Below are positions 33,546 to 45,881 of a stretch of DNA of 64,000 nucleotides, piece by piece; the first letter of the stretch is position 1; each line of letters begins with the position of its first letter. Both the position numbers and the translations under genes were made by a program. Source of the DNA: Dipteris shenzhenensis (taxonomy: Eukaryota > Polypodiophyta > Polypodiopsida > Gleicheniales); the NCBI GenBank assembly GCA_047967505.1, contig CM106541.1; one strand, 5' to 3'. The notes beneath the pieces were generated by a model. That model did no database searches, was not told the DNA's origin, and was given only the letters and a program-made list of their open reading frames with translations.

Positions 33546-34813
33546 GCATACAGCTCAGGTAAAATTTGCCTCGGATTTTTATATTCCTAGAGTAATCATT
33601 AGTGTAATCATCTTAGAGTAATCATTACTATAATCATATTAGAGTAATCATTATTGAAAATGATAAAGTATAAAGTTATATATTCAATGAAAGTGTGGAA
33701 GCATAACTTTGTATGTCAGAACAGATTTCCTTAAGTATATATGTGCATCTGACCATGCTAAAGATAAGCTTTCCCATGCATGCAGCTCAAAACATCTTTC
33801 TAAATAACATTAGATCTTGAGATGGAGAAATATTTTATGCCTTGAAATACTCAAATAACAATGTTGATTCCTATGTGTACCTATTAAAGCTCTTTTATCA
33901 AAATGGATGAAATAAATTTAAACATCTTACCAATTTGGGATCCTTTTTCAATGATTGATTCTTGATTATAAGGGTCATTACATTGCAACCAAACTTGTTG
34001 AACACTAACTCCATGTCCTTTTTTGTCATTTGACCTTTTAACAAGAGATTTTGAGACATGGTTGGAATCAAGAATGCATCATCAATACTAACTTCAATTA
34101 CTTAACATTCCTTAATGCATACACCTCAGCTAAAATTTGCCTCATGGATTTTGATATTCCTAGACTAATCATTAGTGTAATCATCTTAGAGTAATCATTA
34201 TGGAAAAATGATAAAGTATAAAGTTCTATTTAATGACAGTGTGGAAGCATAACCTTGTATGTTAGGATGGATTTTCTTAAGTATATATGTGCATCTTGAC
34301 CATGCTAAAGATAAGCTTTCCCGTGCATACAGCTCAAAACATCTTTCTAAATAACATTGGATCTTGAGATGGACAAATATTTTCTGCCCTAAAATACTCA
34401 AATAACAATGTTGATTCCTATGTGTACATATTAAATCTCTTTTGTCAAAATGGATGAAGTAAATTTAAACATCTTACCAATTTGGGATCCTTTTTCAATG
34501 ATTGATTCTTGATTATAAGGGTCCTTACATTGCAACCAAACTTGTTGAACACTAACTCCATGTCATTTTTAGTCATTTGACCTTTTAACAAGAGATTTTG
34601 AGACATGGTCGGAATCAAGAATGCATCATCTATACTAACTTCAATTACTTCATTACTCTAGAAAGAAATTGTCCCTATGCTTTGCTTATGTGAGGGGTGC
34701 TATCATATTTTGAGCCATGGTTGGAATCAAGAAATGTATTATCACTACTAGCTTCAATTACTTGATTATGTGAAGAGAAATTGCCCCTATGGTTCACTTT
34801 TGTGAGGGGGTAC
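33533..34813 (-). repeat. two tandem copies (B1, B2) of the copia pre-integrase relic
   Basis: 33533-34102 and 34106-34813 are direct tandem copies of the sequence at 19886-20642. All three share ttccttaatg, gataagctttccc, tcaaaacatctttctaaata, ttaaacatcttaccaatttg and aacaagagattttgagacat. B2 extends further (through the duplicated ttgtgaggggtactatca part) and ends exactly where an LTR starts (34815). As in copy A, the minus strand carries degenerate copia pre-integrase codons. Confidence 0.8.
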
Positions 34814-34814
34814 T

Positions 34815-35480
34815 TGTTAGATATGCTCAATGCTCCACCCTCCTGGTAACCACCAGTGGTCCAAGGTGCTCAAGTTGTAAGGCCCCCATATGAGGAGAAG
34901 CCATGTGTGAGCTTGGGACACTAGATGGGATCCTGACTTGCATGTCAGATGAGGTCTATCAATGAGACTGTTGATGGTAGAAAGGTGATTGTGTGGGAGC
35001 CCCTTATTCTTGCTGGGGCTTGGGGGCCAGGTGGCCCCCAGTTGGGGGGTCCTAAGGGGGCCAGCAGCCCCCCTGGTGGGGGTTCGGGGGCAAAAGCCCC
35101 CGAGGCGATGGTATAGGGAATATTCCATGGATGAGTAGTCAGTTCCATCGACTAGGTTGACTGGTCGGCTCCACTGACTAGGTCGACTGGTCGACTCCAC
35201 CGACTATGTTGATCCGACTAGTGCCCTCATAGCTATAAAGAGGTGACCTCCCCAGTACATTGTATCAGATCAGTTCAGATCAGATCAACTTCCAGATAGT
35301 AGCTCTTCACCTAGTATATGTCTAGATCACCATCTAAGCTGCATTGTGGTAGCAAACAGGTGGACAGAGCCATCATCTGTACTACATCAGTATTGAAGGA
35401 AAAGTTTGTTTCTCTCCAGTTTGCTGTGTACTCTCTATTCTTTGTTCAGTTTCTATTCTGCTGTGTCGTGTATTTTAACA
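34815..35480 (+). repeat. 5' LTR (666 bp) of copia element 3
   Basis: TG...CA termini; the inner edge is fixed by the PBS. It contains a G/C-run-rich stretch (35017-35104, several GGGGGC/GCCCCC inverted pairs) and about three tandem copies of a 27-bp unit with GACTGGTCG cores at 35143-35215. Both lie upstream of the TATA box, so within U3. Confidence 0.85.
35232..35241 (+). promoter_or_regulatory. TATA box in the LTR of element 3
   Basis: GCTATAAAGAGG lies about 245 bp before the LTR end, a sensible place for the pol II promoter of a copia LTR. The transcription start is expected about 30 bp downstream. Confidence 0.6.
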
Positions 35481-35493
35481 TGGTATCAGAGCC
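35481..35493 (+). other. primer-binding site of element 3, tRNA-iMet
   Basis: TGGTATCAGAGCC directly follows the LTR, a perfect 13-nt match to the initiator tRNA-Met 3' complement. Confidence 0.9.
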
Positions 35494-35554
35494 TAGGCAG
35501 CTCTAAGGATCGAAGAATAGAAGAGAGGCGAGGGCTTCAACAGCATATGGAGTG

Positions 35555-37130
35555 ATGGCAACAAGAAGTAGCTCAACAGGAAGTAGCTCGAGTTCAGTAG
35601 CTGTTGCTGCACCAACAATCCAGGGTTGAGGATTTGCCCACCAACCTTCACTGAAGGCAAACTAGATGGTATGAACTACACTCTGTGGAAGTTTAAAATT
35701 ACTACTATTCTGGATTCATATGAGCTTCTAGAGACAATACTGGGGACTGACCCAGAACCACAAGGAACCCCTGACCTAGCAAATCCAGGAGTATGATACC
35801 TCCTAATGTCGACCTTCTACGAGCTTGGAAATGCAGGAATGCAGATACTCTATGTGCCCTAGTTACAAGTACACTGATAGTGTTTGGCCCTTGATTTAGC
35901 ATACATCTAAGGCAACTGTGGCCTGGAACATATTGAAGAGTCAGTATGAGACACGAAATCAGACAAGGATCTAGAACCTAGAGAATCAGCTCGCAGCTGA
36001 GAAGTTTAATGGAGAGACAGCGGAGGCGTTCATAACCCGAATCAAAATCTGCAGACAAGATGGCTGGTGCTAGGATACAAAAGGACTAGCGAAGAGCTAG
36101 CTCGACGGTGTCTGCGGATATGTCCACCAAGGTTTGATGGAGTGGTAACAGCAACACTCAGGTGAGACCCCAACCATTGTCATTTGAGGAGTTCTGTGCT
36201 TTACTTATGGAGGAATTGAGGCTTAAAGCTTGAGATGGAGGTGGCAATGGGGATGTTGCATTCTCTGCCATTGCAAAAGGCAAAGGTGGTTCCTCCACCA
36301 AAGGTGAGTCCTCTACTAGTGATGACAAAAAGAAGAAGGGTGGTAAGAAGAAGTTTCAGGGAGAATGCTTCTACTACAAGAAGAAGGGCCATATGATTGC
36401 AGATTGCCAGGTCAAGAAAGCAGATGAAAAGAATGGTAACCTAAAGAAGACAAATAAGGGGAAAGAGACAGCTAACACAGTGAAAGTAGAGTTGGATCTA
36501 TTTTTGGCATTGAGGAAGAGTGTTCCTTAGTTCAAGAAGCTTCAACCACTGATTCATGAGTGTTGGATAGTGGTGCCTCTCGTCACATGACTTGCAAGAA
36601 GGGTCTATATTGTTCCATGTAGCCTCTACAGGAACCCATCACCATGACGGTTGGTAATAACGCAAAATGCCATGTTCAGGGTACAAGTACGATTTCATTT
36701 GTTTCTGTAAATGAAGATGTTAAGAAACCATCTAATGTGTTGTATGTTCCACAAATCAAGAGAAATTTGCTATCAGTTGCTTCCATAACTGACCTTGACC
36801 ATGAGGTGAGGTTCAACAACATAGGAGCAAAAATTCTGGATAGTGTAGGCAATCTTGTTGGCACAGGAGTAAGGAGGAACAACCTGTATGAGCTAAGTGC
36901 TCTTACAACCACCACTAGAGTGGGCACAAGCAGGCTTTGGCATGAAAGATTCAGCCACATCAGATTTGCAGTGCTGAAGGAGATGCAGAAGCAAGGTATG
37001 GTTGCTCACTTACCTGCAGTTGCAAAAATCAAAGAATCGTGTGAAGCTTGCATGATGGGCAAGAAATAGAGAAAGGCATTCGCACAAGAAAGCAAGAATG
37101 GAGCAAATGCTCCTCTAGAGTTGGTATAAG
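35555..37130 (+). pseudogene. gag-protease-pre-integrase region of copia element 3
   Basis: Gag begins near the ATG at 35555 and is broken by many stops. The knuckle is defective. The protease active-site motif DSGAS is intact but its frame ends in a stop soon after. 36644-37069 is an open 141-codon segment with NVLYVPQIKRNLLSVASI and LWHERFSHIRFAVL, which is the GAG-pre-integrase domain including the first His pair of the integrase HHCC motif, and ends CEACMMGKK, the Cys pair. This copy cannot encode a working polyprotein. Confidence 0.8.
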
Positions 37131-38156
37131 TCACCAACCTGTTGTTACACCACCGGAAAAGCCATTGCCACAATGGGTAAGGTAGCTCTACGACCATGAC
37201 AACCAGATGCCTATGTCTATTGAGCAGCATGTAGATGGATCAAGGCTAGAGGTGCAATGGTGCTCAAGCAAAGGTAGCAATTTTGATTGAGACTACCAAA
37301 TCCACTACATCAATCTCGTAGAGCTTCCAGATATCTTAGAAGGAGATTGGGTGGTGTCACAACAAGGCAGCATCATATAACCTCTACTATCTCGCCCTAA
37401 GATAATGAAGAGGTTGGAGGGGTCATGGGGGTGCTTGATGGCCGCAAACAACTATGATGCAACCTAGAATGAGGCTCTTAGGTGACTCCAATAAATGTGA
37501 TTGTGCAGCCTTGATGATACATGCTGGAGAGAGAGAGTGTGGGGAGAAAAAATGTAGGGCATCAGAAATGAGCCTAAGTAGTAGGGGCTTGGATGGGCAC
37601 GTTATGCATGGAGTAGGAGCTACCCGAAGATGAACAACCAACCTCAAAGCTAGGGAACACTACTAAGAAGGGAAGCCGACTGAGTGACCTCTAGCTATAA
37701 CCACTGAGATTTCTTTGACTACCCATATCACCGTGATGAGCCTGAGCTATTTGGCTAGAAGGGAGGGAAGGTCTCGAGAAGTTTCCAACCAAGGGAGTAG
37801 AGGAGGGGACATATGGAAGAAGCCATCAAAATTTTATTTGTCTGATACATTTTGTGTCTAGAGTGGAAACATAGAAGCAAAAACCATTGCAGATACACAT
37901 AAGCCATAGTAATAGAAACAAGAGAGAAAAGGTCTTTCAAGTTCCTCGATGAGCTCTTATGTTACAAAGTCTTCCCTTGACCTCTTTTGTCATTCTCCTT
38001 CATCCTAACAATCCATATGCATGTATTGTTATGGGATCTGCCATGAGTAGACAATGCACCTACTCTCTACTAACGTCCATATATTCCATGTTTTTAGCTT
38101 TCTTGTGTTCGTGCAAACACTCAACTAGATCGTCGACATTAACAAAAATTGAAACA
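37131..38156. other. spacer, nothing recognised
   Basis: Follows the break in element 3. Short ORFs only. It has no match to block A, so it may be sequence that came with the deletion or insertion that removed the 3' part of element 3. Confidence 0.4.
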
Positions 38157-39140
38157 AGCATGTAAAGATTTTTTGTCTTCCTTGCATTTCTCCTGAGCCT
38201 AAGAAGTGCTCAGCTATAATAAGCCATGGCCAAAGCTACTATGTGTTGGGGAAGGAAAAAATACTTATGCAGCAAATGCAAGAGTCGAATATGAAGGTCG
38301 CAAGGATTGTGCAACGTGCTTTTGCCGACCTATGTGGATTCTAATTATAGTATGAGCATATAGCTTGCTCAAGCACATACGTTATTTGTCTTTCAAACCA
38401 GCCTCCTCATAAGTCAACCCAGTTCCCATCTCTTCTTTGCATGGTGATCAAGGTCCTTTGGATCCTCTTGGCCATTGTTTGAGGCTTGGACTTTTGTGGG
38501 TACAGTTCATAGACTCCATAAACTTTTGTGGGTACAGTTCATAGACTTTTGTGAGTCTAACACCCATGTGCTCTCAATGTCTTCATCAAGACTTGCACCT
38601 CGCTCGTCGGTATTGATGATTTGGGTGGGATAAAGGAAGATAGTCGTATTTCATTAATGATCTAGGAGGATCGTGTACATGACATGTTAACCTGATTTTT
38701 TATCTCTTCTGCCCTATCCCTTAGAGTCCTTTTCATGTTGCCCCTTTTTCTTGTGCCTACTTGTAGTAGTAGTTGCTGCGAGGGTTCTCAAGATATCCAT
38801 AGGTCCTTTTGCTTCTATAAATCAAATGTGATCTCTTAACCTTTGGATATATAGTGAATCCTAACATCCATCCTCCTTTGTACCTAGCACGGGTCAAGGT
38901 TATAACAGGGTAACCACTTTTCAAGGGGGTTCAAAATAAACCATCTCGGTTGTGACCCTACTATAGTTCATCCTGTATATTGCTCAATAATTTGGTCACT
39001 CAAGGATCATTATTTGTAATCCAAAAAACAATCTTTTATGGGGAGATAACAATAACAACATCGCTCAAAAAAAAAGGGGGATTCTTCCAAGATTCATTAT
39101 TAGGTTGCCCATTAAGTCAGGTGCTCCAATGACCAGGGTA
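38157..39140. repeat. duplicated block B, homologous to 20936-21860
   Basis: Direct, collinear copy of block A with scattered substitutions, including a short internal duplication of acttttgtgggtacagttcatagact (about 38490-38550) absent from block A. Confidence 0.8.
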
Positions 39141-39464
39141 ACCTTTCATAAGCATTCCATTAACTACCTACATGCCAACCTCTGATTATTTTTTAATACT
39201 CTAGAATGCCAAGATTTTATTATCCTAGTCTAGATAGAGTGACATGGATAACAACTGTGTGTCGGCATTGAAGCCTGGCTACCACAGCTTGAATGAACTA
39301 TTCTAACTTTCATTTGGTTGTGATGGTGCCAAGTGAGTCAACATACCTCTCCATCAAATTTGCATTGAGAAATATTTGGTGTGATGTCAAAAATGGAAAT
39401 ACAATGTTGGCAACTTCGAATAGTACTGTATTGTAGATTATCTCCAACTATTGTAATTTAGGAT
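39141..39464. other. spacer between duplicated blocks
   Basis: No homology to the corresponding place in block A (21861-21944) was seen. No gene. Confidence 0.4.
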
Positions 39465-39790
39465 GTAATTTTTTGTTGGAGACTAGTCATAAATATTGAA
39501 CTATACTTTGCAATACTAATGTGAGTACGTAAGTTAATTCCCACTTTGACACTATGTTAGAAAGGACTGAATGGAAATGGATCACTCTTACTTGGAATGT
39601 GTCAAAGGCCAATAGATTATGATTGCATTTGATTTACTTTACCATTGGAAATTGATCCAATAGTTTAGTGGGGTAGATTTTTTATAGGTCACACACACAC
39701 ACACACACACACCTCCCCTTGCCCATGACTTAGGTAAGCATGCACAAGGAAGAGTTGAGACCCTGCATGCAAGATGGGAGGAGTATCTGG
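39465..39790 (-). repeat. inverted copy of 21945-22320
   Basis: Reverse complement of the block A neighbour, with a much shorter CA/GT array (about 39690-39712). Confidence 0.8.
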
Positions 39791-42700
39791 ACTAATCAAA
39801 GGCCACGTTGCCCTTTGATCAATTCTCAACTAATCATGATGTTGAATCATGTTATGCCTACAAACCAAAACCCCAAAAAATAAAAAATAATACCCATTTA
39901 GCAAAGTCATCCAAAGTCATGTGTAATCATTATATCCTTGGTTAGGTTCTGTAGTAAAAAGGAAGACAAAAGGCTTTACATCACTCAAAATCTTGCAAAA
40001 ATCAAAAGGTTACTAAACATGTTTATGACCATGTAAAGCAATCATTGAGTATAAAGTGTATCAAATTTCTTGTTGTAAAAAGTTTGGTAAGCATAAGGTA
40101 TAAAGTGTATCAAATTTCATGTTATGAAACGTGTACTCCTTTAGGTTATAAATCCCTACATGATAAGGATACAAATCCTTGCATGATACTTACCATCAGC
40201 CATGAAAATCTCCTTTTTTCTTAAAACTTTAACAATCTTTAAGAACTTAAAAATTCCCAAAGAAATATGAGTAATCCAACTACGAACAAGATATTGTGTA
40301 GAAAATTTCAAAATGTAATGCCATCTCTCCCCTTGCCTAGGAAAACTCCAATGGTAATCTCCTCTTCAACTCAAGGTTAAAGAAATGTTTATTCCAAATA
40401 TATGACCATATGAGGAGCTTATACTTTATTATATATGCTTAAGAAATCTATAAAGAATCTTCTATGGTAAAAACCTAGTGTAAAAGACTTTCCGAAAACT
40501 CTTAAAGGGCATTTTCCTGTATTATCCCTTTCTTCATTATAATGAGTTATTCTTGCAAAGGCTAAAAAAAAGTTGTTTTGACAAAATACAATTTAGGGCT
40601 CTTTTCTCCATACAATTCTTCATAGAACAATTCTTCCATTTTTATCCCAAGGGTTCCCTATGCACTTTTGATGGGAGACTATCTCTCTTATACCTAGGTC
40701 TAAACAAAAGTATAAGGATCCCATGATTTTGGCTAAGAACAATTTCACATTTCCAATACATACCCATGGGTATTCCAATCACCCAAGTTCTATAAAACTG
40801 AGGGGGAGTCCACGGCATGTTGCATTTTCTTTTTAAAGTAAATAATGCTCACAAATTACATTTAGCCATAATGTCCATACTGTATAAATGTATAAATGTG
40901 CCCCTATTTTCCAATTCTTATATAAGACTCCGATATAGTACTCTAAATCTTATATGTTACTCCTATATTCACACTGGAAGGTCTAAGTATAGACCAATGG
41001 TGTATATATTTTCATAATGCTCCCATTCTACCAATAAGCCGAGATATATCGGAGCCCTTCTCTCATATTTTGACTTCTTTTATTATCTAATAAAGCATAT
41101 AGGTGGATCTGAGTTTGTATCTAATCCGCCATCACCAGAAGGGCAAGCTCAGTCCACCGATCATAAGTACAAGTGCCAATACCATATTGGAATGCTACCA
41201 AAGTAGAGAAGGGTCATGTCGCTCTAGGTTGTAGCTGTTAAGCAAAATCTCTCCACCCATTATCCACAACAACAATAGCAAATGGCTGGTTGATCCACCT
41301 GCACAAATTTCAGTAAAACAAACATAATTTTCTTCATTCAGTTGTGGTGGTCACCTTGCTGTCCCCTATGACCGCTTTGTATAAAGCAGTCTTTTTCATG
41401 GCTAATCACTCTACTTATAGTTCTAGAGAGTGAAGACACCAATCAAACTAGTAAGCTAAATCTATCCTTTTGAACTTCATCGTGTAGCTCCCTAGGGATT
41501 ATAACTAGGTATCGTGGAGTTTAGATGTTGCCAAAGCATTATCGTGGTAAAAAATAAAATTCTCATGTTTGGTTGATCTGGTTCTCATGTTTGGTTTAGA
41601 ACAGAAGCCAATGCATGTTCTAGGTGCTCCCACCAGTCTGAGCTTGATGAATGGACATATCTATGGGGTAAAAGACATAAGTAAGAAGTGTAACACAGGT
41701 TCAACACTCACGGTGGGCTCTTTCCTACTATGTTGAAAAAGGAAACAATGCCATAACGTATTTACCAAATGACATCTACATATGTCAACATAAGGAACTG
41801 AAATTTGAGTTCTCCAAAAACATGCATCCCTCCTAGCACATTATGATCCAAGTGCACAAATCCATACAGTGAAAGAATGCAACATGAAATCGAGACACAT
41901 GAACACGTTGGTCACCCAACTTGCTACTCTCTTTTTTCTGGTCATCACAACCCACAAAGTGAACATATGAGTGTTCCTTGGGTGCCTCTATGGAGGGCAA
42001 ATCATGTCACATCTACAAGCTGAAGGTCAAACAACTCCATGTGCAAGTGATCATCGTGGCCACGATCCTTCTGTAACTCATCGTGTAGTCTTACAAAGTA
42101 TCTGTGGTGTGTGCATAGGGAGCCTTTAGCTAGAATTCTCAAGGTAAGTGAACTGTGCTTGAGAAAGCATGTAGAGTCATGTATATACCTGCAACCCACA
42201 CTTCTGCTGCATTCGATGGCCGCAACCAAGAGCGTTTTGGTGCCAAATGGGAGCACTAAAGTGCTCAAGGTCTCTAGCTCATGTGGCACACTAGTTCATG
42301 AGGGTGAAGGTTTGTCATGAGGGAGTTTGGGATTGATTCTTGAGGAGCTTACGTCCTTTACAACAAGTTTCTTCCAACCCTTGTCCCAAAGATAGTCATG
42401 TACTACTAGTCTGCAAAGGCTCCATAGTCCGCAAATTTCAAGAAAGGATGGCAAAACCAACTCAAATTCAAAGATTCCCATCTACAAATGCTAGATGGAT
42501 GGACAAATCATTTGTAATGATATATATGATGCTAGATGAGGATACATGATTTCAATTTTCCTACTTCAATTAAAGTGAGTTACACAAGATTGCTTTTATG
42601 CTACCAAGCTAAAGGGACTCAATAATGTTACGATCTAGCTCACATGGACACAACCACTCATAAATTTAAGGGGGATTGTGCTCTATTATATAATCTTAAG

Positions 42701-44390
42701 TATGTTTGTCAAGTCTTGAAGAGATGCAAATGGTTTTTAAGCAAAAGAGAACTTGTGATTTTGGAGGAATGCCTAGCATTATCACAATAATGCATGAAGA
42801 AGAAAATGCACATTAGACGCTAGGAAACCTACTATATGATCATTCAAAGTGTGATATTTTCTCCTCATCCACATGACACAAACACTTTCAACAAAGGAAT
42901 GGAAACATAAGCCTTTGTCCAAAATAGATAGCTACAAGAATGTATTGAATGCTTACATTGTGGAGTGGAAGTTTGGAGGTTTATATCCATGAAATTGACA
43001 AATCACTCCAACTAAAGTTCAAGCTAGAGGGAAGCTAATATTGACCAAGTAATGGTTCAAGACCTTGTGTGTTTGAGCAAGAAGGAAATAAATTGGGTGA
43101 GGCCATCTTATCATGGGTTGCATTCCATTACTTTAGCAAGCTTTTACTAGTTTGTTTAAATGGTTTTTATCTCAATGAGTTTTGTATGCATTCTTTGTTG
43201 AATATTCCTATTTATCAAGATTTTTTTGTGCTAGTTTGTTTTTAATTTAAGGATTTTTATTGTGTGTTGGCTAATGGAGTTGTGTTAAAGATTGTGCATT
43301 TTTGTTATCAACAAACTGGTCGATATGTAGAGAAGTCTTGGCCTACATTTTTTATGACAATGGAGAGTAGCAAAGTGAAGACCAAAGGCATAAACGAGGG
43401 ATTTGAAGTATCATCGAGCTAAAAAGGTTTTGGATTAGTGGTTGATAGAACTAGGAAGGTCAAGAGGAAGCTAGAAGCAATGAGGATGGACCAAGCATTC
43501 TAATAGTTGTGAATGCCAATAGTTTTTGTTGCTTTCTTGCTTTCGTTTGCCTGAGGGATTGATTAAAAAGCCATCAACAAAGACCAATGACCCCCTATAG
43601 TGTGGTTTGAAAGGAGTTCCAACCCCCGTAAGCACTAACGACTTGCACTGGTTGTGGTTTGTTTCTCGTATGTTGTAGCAAAGCTTCCAACTTTGTGCTT
43701 TGTTCCACTTGTGTTTTATAAGGCCGGTTACACACTGCCCAACACCCGCCCAAGTGAAAGAAGGTTGGCGGGGTATGTGTTACACACTAGGCAGATAGGA
43801 TATATGAAAAAAGTCCTTCATTTATTGCAGAGAGTTGGAAATGCCCACGTGTTTTAGGCTACTCTACTGCTCATTGGTTGACCTGGGTTCTATTCCTATT
43901 GTTAGATGATGGGTGGGTGGTGGGCTAGGGATTGTGGCTGCCCATGACAATAGGCACTCCCTTTTTTGTGTGATGAATCTGTGGATGTCACGTGGATGCC
44001 ATGTAGGGAGATGCCCCTTCAAGATGATGGCTATGTAACTGCTCCGAGCATTCCCACAATGAAATGAACCGTAAGGCTTTTTTCATGCAAGCAAGGTGTG
44101 GAAACGTCTCTCTAGCTTTGTCCTTAGAGCTCCAAATCATTTGATGAGTGAAAATTTAGGCTCGTTTCTAGATGAAGAGGCTAGAAGTATGAAACTCTCT
44201 CCTTCCCTATTTTAATGCCTAGCTGCTATGGTGGTTGAAGAGAAGCTCTTGACTTTTACGCCTAATGAAGAAGGTATATTTCATGGATTTTGCCTATTCC
44301 TTGCCTCTCCTCATATTTCAACTTTGCCTAATCTACTAATAAATTACTCTGCACCCTTACCCCCCTCCCCTCACAATCACATATTAAGCT
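39791..44390. other. long AT-rich spacer without a supportable gene
   Basis: ORFs are short and none has a recognisable domain. The largest, 42002-42289 (minus) and 43654-43857 (plus), show no family features. No LTR ends, zinc knuckles or RT motifs were seen. Confidence 0.45.
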
Positions 44391-44935
44391 ATGCTTAGGG
44401 CAAAATTTTTCCCTTCTCTCCACCTCCCTTTCCCTTGCCAACCCCCCTCCCCTCTCCCTCTCCCTCCGCTCAGCCCTCTCTTCTTATGTCTCTCCTTCCA
44501 CTCAACCCTCCCCTCTCCCTTCATCTTCCTCTCCCTCTCCCTCCCCTTCCCCCTCTCTTTGTCTCCACCGTCTCCCTCTCCCTCTCCCTCTCCCCCCTTG
44601 TAAGAGCCGGTCCCCATGGATCGGCAGACTACCTAAACCACCCTGCAAAATTCAATGACCCCAACCTGAGAACGAGAGCCATTCCAGGTGGTGCCCAAGG
44701 GTTCTCCCTCTCCTATCCCTCTCCCTCCGCTCAGCCCTCTCTTCTTTTGCCTCTCGTTCCACTCAACCCTCCCCTCTCCCTTTGTCTCCCTCTCCCTCCC
44801 CCTACCCCTCTCTCCGTCTTTGTCTCCATCTCCATCTCCCTCTCCCTCTCCCCCCCTCTCTCTCTATCTCCTTCTGTCTCCCTCTCTCCTTTCTCCCTCC
44901 CCCTCTCTCCCCCTCTATGCATCCCCCCTCCCCAT
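44390..44935 (+). repeat. CT-rich low-complexity tract
   Basis: CCCTCTCCCTCTCC-type sequence with almost no purines on the plus strand, in two stretches around an intervening unique block. ORFs across it (Pro/Ser/Leu-only on plus, Glu/Arg/Gly-only on minus) are artefacts. Confidence 0.85.
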
Positions 44936-45390
44936 CATGTACTTGTTGAGGACATCGATAGAATATACTCGATTTCTAAACTCTAAAAACTTGGAGTCAA
45001 TTCGTTAATTTGAGGTAGCTACCTTACAATAATTCAATTTGAGATGCAACCACCTTACCTTAATTTGCCACCGTGAAAGCTACTATCGATCAAAGCTCTT
45101 TGATCGTCCTCTTGCCTTGTACACACTACTTAGTTCTCTCTTTTGCCCCTATCCTTTTCTCCCTAGTGGCCCTGAGGGTGCCACCTCTTTGGGGGCCCTA
45201 TTCGGGACAACCTTTCCCCTTGTAAGGGCCGGTCCCCATGGACCGACAGACTCCATGCTTTCAAATTTCAAAATTTTGTATCTGATTTTCCATTCCCCGT
45301 GCACGGACTACCTAACCCGCCTTGTGAAATTTGGCACCCCCAACCTGAGAACAAGAGCCATTCCAGGGGGTGCCCAAGGGCACTCTTTGG
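44593..45390 (+). repeat. direct repeat GCCGGTCCCCATGGA...GGTGCCCAAGGG, two copies
   Basis: Copy 1 is about 44593-44704 and copy 2 about 45217-45390. Both start CCCCTTGTAAG followed by GCCGGTCCCCATGGA, and both contain actacctaa, ccccaacctgagaac and agagccattccagg. Copy 2 has about 56 extra bp (45251-45306). The repeat contains the palindrome CCATGG. The type of repeat is unknown. Confidence 0.75.
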
Positions 45391-45881
45391 CAACCCAAAA
45401 ACCTCACTCCGTATATCTTGTACCATATTTGGCACCTTTTTACTATGGGTTGCTGGTTGTCTCCTGCCTGCGCATCAATAGCTCTTAACCTACACCTCCA
45501 GCAGCTCCCATTGCCAGTAGTAGCGACCTACTGGGTAGAGAAACCCCGCATGCCATGGGGCCTTGGTCAATGTCCAGTAGGTAGTTCCATTTGTTAGCAC
45601 TAGCCCGCTAGGGGCAAGCTATGGCAATGAGAAAGTTGCTTTTTCAGGTGCCCATTTAATGCAGTTATCAAGGATTAATTTTACTCGTGGAAGCAGACTT
45701 TCTAAAGAAAAAAGTCTCAACCTACAGCAATGAGGATTTGTCCCTCAATTTCCTTCTCCGTCACCCCATCTCTGTTCTTCCACTTTCATTTTTGATCCCG
45801 TGTTGAGTTCCCAGCACATCTGGCTCTCAAATGCATCCCGCAAGCCTCACACCATAGAACATCGTGCCTTGAGGTCCCAAG
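45391..45881. other. spacer, nothing recognised
   Basis: No supportable gene or repeat. Confidence 0.35.

Larger units (their letters stand above)
34815..37130 (+). mobile_element. 5' half of a third copia element (LTR to pre-integrase), 3' part missing
   Basis: The LTR is 34815-35480 (TGTTAGATATGC ... TTTTAACA), followed at once by a perfect tRNA-iMet primer site. Then come degenerate gag, a zinc knuckle with the second Cys changed to Tyr (CFYYKKKGHMIADC, about 36366-36410), protease LDSGASRHMT (about 36562-36592) and a 141-codon pre-integrase segment. Homology stops at about 37125, just after the ...APLELV motif that normally leads into integrase. No integrase, RT, RNase H or 3' LTR was found. 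It inserted at the end of repeat copy B2 (gggggtact flank). Confidence 0.85.

Noticed and set aside
42002-42549. Overlapping ORFs of 60-95 codons
   Set aside because: No domains; opposite-strand overlaps of similar length indicate chance.
44384-45008. Overlapping Pro/Ser/Leu-rich and Arg/Glu/Gly-rich ORFs
   Set aside because: Produced by the CT-rich low-complexity tract; no domain, and mirrored on both strands.
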